A stretch of 64,000 nucleotides of DNA from assembly GCF_000203795.2 (NCBI RefSeq), contig NW_006281109.1, positions 862,659-926,658 on the forward strand, in the 5' to 3' direction. This DNA comes from Batrachochytrium dendrobatidis JAM81. Taxonomy: Eukaryota; Chytridiomycota; Chytridiomycetes; Rhizophydiales. How positions within the stretch are numbered: position 1 is the first letter of the stretch; every line of letters starts with the position of its first letter. The position numbers and the translations under genes were made by a program. Positions 62,751 to 64,000 of the stretch are shown in pieces. The notes beneath the pieces are model-generated. The model had not been told where the DNA came from. It was given only the letters and a program-made list of their open reading frames with translations, and did no database searches.

Positions 62751-64000
62751 ATGAATGAAACAGATTTGACCAATATATTTGTTATTGTAAGTCGGATGAT
62801 TATTTCATGTGTTTTATATTGTCAAACATTGAATTCACAGTATCTGCAATGAACCCATTTACAACTTAGAACAATATACGGCGCATAGAATATACTGTTT
62901 TTTCTCAGTATTCTGCACGGAATGAACTTGAAACAGACTTTCAGGATAAAACTGCATCAACTTGCACATTTCTGGAACCAACTTGTATTTCATCAATGAC
63001 TGAAAATCCAGCCAATTTAACTATTCCGATTCAGCCAGAATCATCCACTCTGCAACTACCTCATAGGCAGCCTACTTTGCAACTTACTCGCATGTCGCAT
63101 TTTTGTAAAACTTTTTTATATAAAGAATTGGAGCGGTCTTTGGATTTAGGGTTTGCTGCTGTATGGGCTCGACAGGATCTGAGTAGAATATCACTCCAAG
63201 AGTTTCTGGATGATGTAATTGTAGATCTAAGTGATTGTAAACTGTGGGTGTTTTCATGGAACATACAAAACCCTGTTTCTTCATATATACCTGTTTCCAC
63301 ATTAATTCGGGGTATATTGATTTGTATGTCTGTCGAGATGTTCAGAATTCAAATCTTGTGCTTACTATTTTTATTTATTTAGAATCAAGCCGTGGAGGGT
63401 TTGATGCGAGTCAAATCTATGATACAGCTGGATCGACAGAGAATAAATCTACTCGGGAATATACACTTTACCTGGAAGCAATGCATAATTTATTTGAACG
63501 GTTTGTGTTGCAATGAGATGTTGGAGTGCTCTGTTTAAAACATATAGTTGGAAAGACTTGAATGAGACTTGTTTCTCACTTACGCATGGGTTTGTAGGAA
63601 GCTTGGCTATACACGACTTGGATGCTATTTTTTGAAAAGTTTGGATGCATGTACTTGGCCAACGTAAGTAGGTTTACCAGGACTTGACAAGTTTATAGAA
63701 TTTCTGACACGTTCAAACAGCCGTGGAATCTGTGTTTTTCGGCTGTTTATTTATCTGGTATACGGAAAACTGGTTATCCAGCCTGTTCAGTCTATCCTTA
63801 GGTTGGAGCCCTTAAATCCAGAATGGCTCAAGAAACACTCTAGTATTTCCAAAAAGGTGGTGTTGTGATATTTTACTATTAATATGTTGGCATTCATACA
63901 ATTGCTAAACTGGTTTGATGTCAGATTAAAGTTTTTATAGCACCGCACGGCATTTCTGCACAGCTGATTCCATCCGAGTATGCTGACATCTACCACATTC
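62751..64000 (+). CDS. Unrecognised multi-exon protein (C-terminus outside window)
   Basis: The ATG at 62751 opens MNETDLTNIFVI, followed by a perfect donor (GTAAGT). The next exon begins YSARNELETDFQDKTAST and contains MSHFCKTFLYKELERSLDLG, FAAVWARQDLSRISLQEFLD and LSDCKLWVFSWN. Four more exons join in phase through GT-AG sites: SSRGGFDASQIYDTAGSTEN with YTLYLEAMHNLFER, KLGYTRLGCYFLKSLDACTW, GICVFRLFIYLVYGKLVIQP with LRLEPLNPEWLKKHSS, and IKVFIAPHGISAQLIPSEYA. The consistent phases and balanced composition support a real gene of more than 270 residues. I do not recognise the family. Nothing suggests membrane or secretion signals. Confidence 0.65.

Overview
This window is nuclear DNA of an early-diverging fungus, most likely a zoosporic chytrid of the Batrachochytrium/Rhizophydiales kind. 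It is AT-rich. Genes are dense on both strands and cut by many short GT-AG introns (about 50-120 bp). Every recognisable product is eukaryotic. Yeasts and most Dikarya lack several of the genes seen here: a retinoblastoma (RB) pocket protein, a CDT2/DTL-type WD40 protein, the U11/U12 snRNP 25 kDa protein, an HRI-type eIF2alpha kinase and a PIG-T with animal-like motifs. The species assignment is inference. No rRNA, tRNA or CRISPR array was seen.

Layout. 0-5 kb: CDT2 (minus, cut by the window start), a RidA-type 2-aminomuconate deaminase (plus) and an aminomuconate-semialdehyde-type aldehyde dehydrogenase (minus, convergent with the deaminase). 5-9.5 kb: a tandem pair of paralogous multi-pass membrane proteins. 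10-16.7 kb: PIG-T, two small hypothetical genes, kynurenine 3-monooxygenase and an aldo-keto reductase. 16.7-20.4 kb: gene-poor, with a roughly 340 bp block packed with perfect hairpins and two weak spliced genes. 20.4-36.1 kb: an ICME-like alpha/beta hydrolase, SNRNP25, VPS23/TSG101, TOM40, an aspartyl protease, mitochondrial inner membrane peptidase 2, eIF3c and a RluA-type pseudouridine synthase. 36.4-49.8 kb: the RB homologue, a gene-poor 1.8 kb stretch, a cyclin and a RAD5/HLTF-like SNF2-RING helicase. 49.8-55.8 kb: a broken ABCB transporter. Its 5' part and its last exon survive, but the middle is gone and an intronless PD-(D/E)XK-like nuclease gene sits there instead. 56-64 kb: a vacuolar-type amino acid transporter, the HRI-like kinase and an unrecognised gene running off the end.

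How the genes relate. KMO, the aldehyde dehydrogenase and the deaminase are three steps of tryptophan/kynurenine catabolism (3-hydroxykynurenine upstream, aminomuconate branch downstream) lying within 13 kb. RB, cyclin and CDT2 all act at the G1/S boundary, and RB and the cyclin are neighbours in divergent orientation. The items most worth a second look are the hairpin-dense block at 17.04-17.38 kb, the nuclease-for-transporter replacement at 51.2-52.7 kb, and short repeats shared between intron 1 of RB and two intergenic regions.
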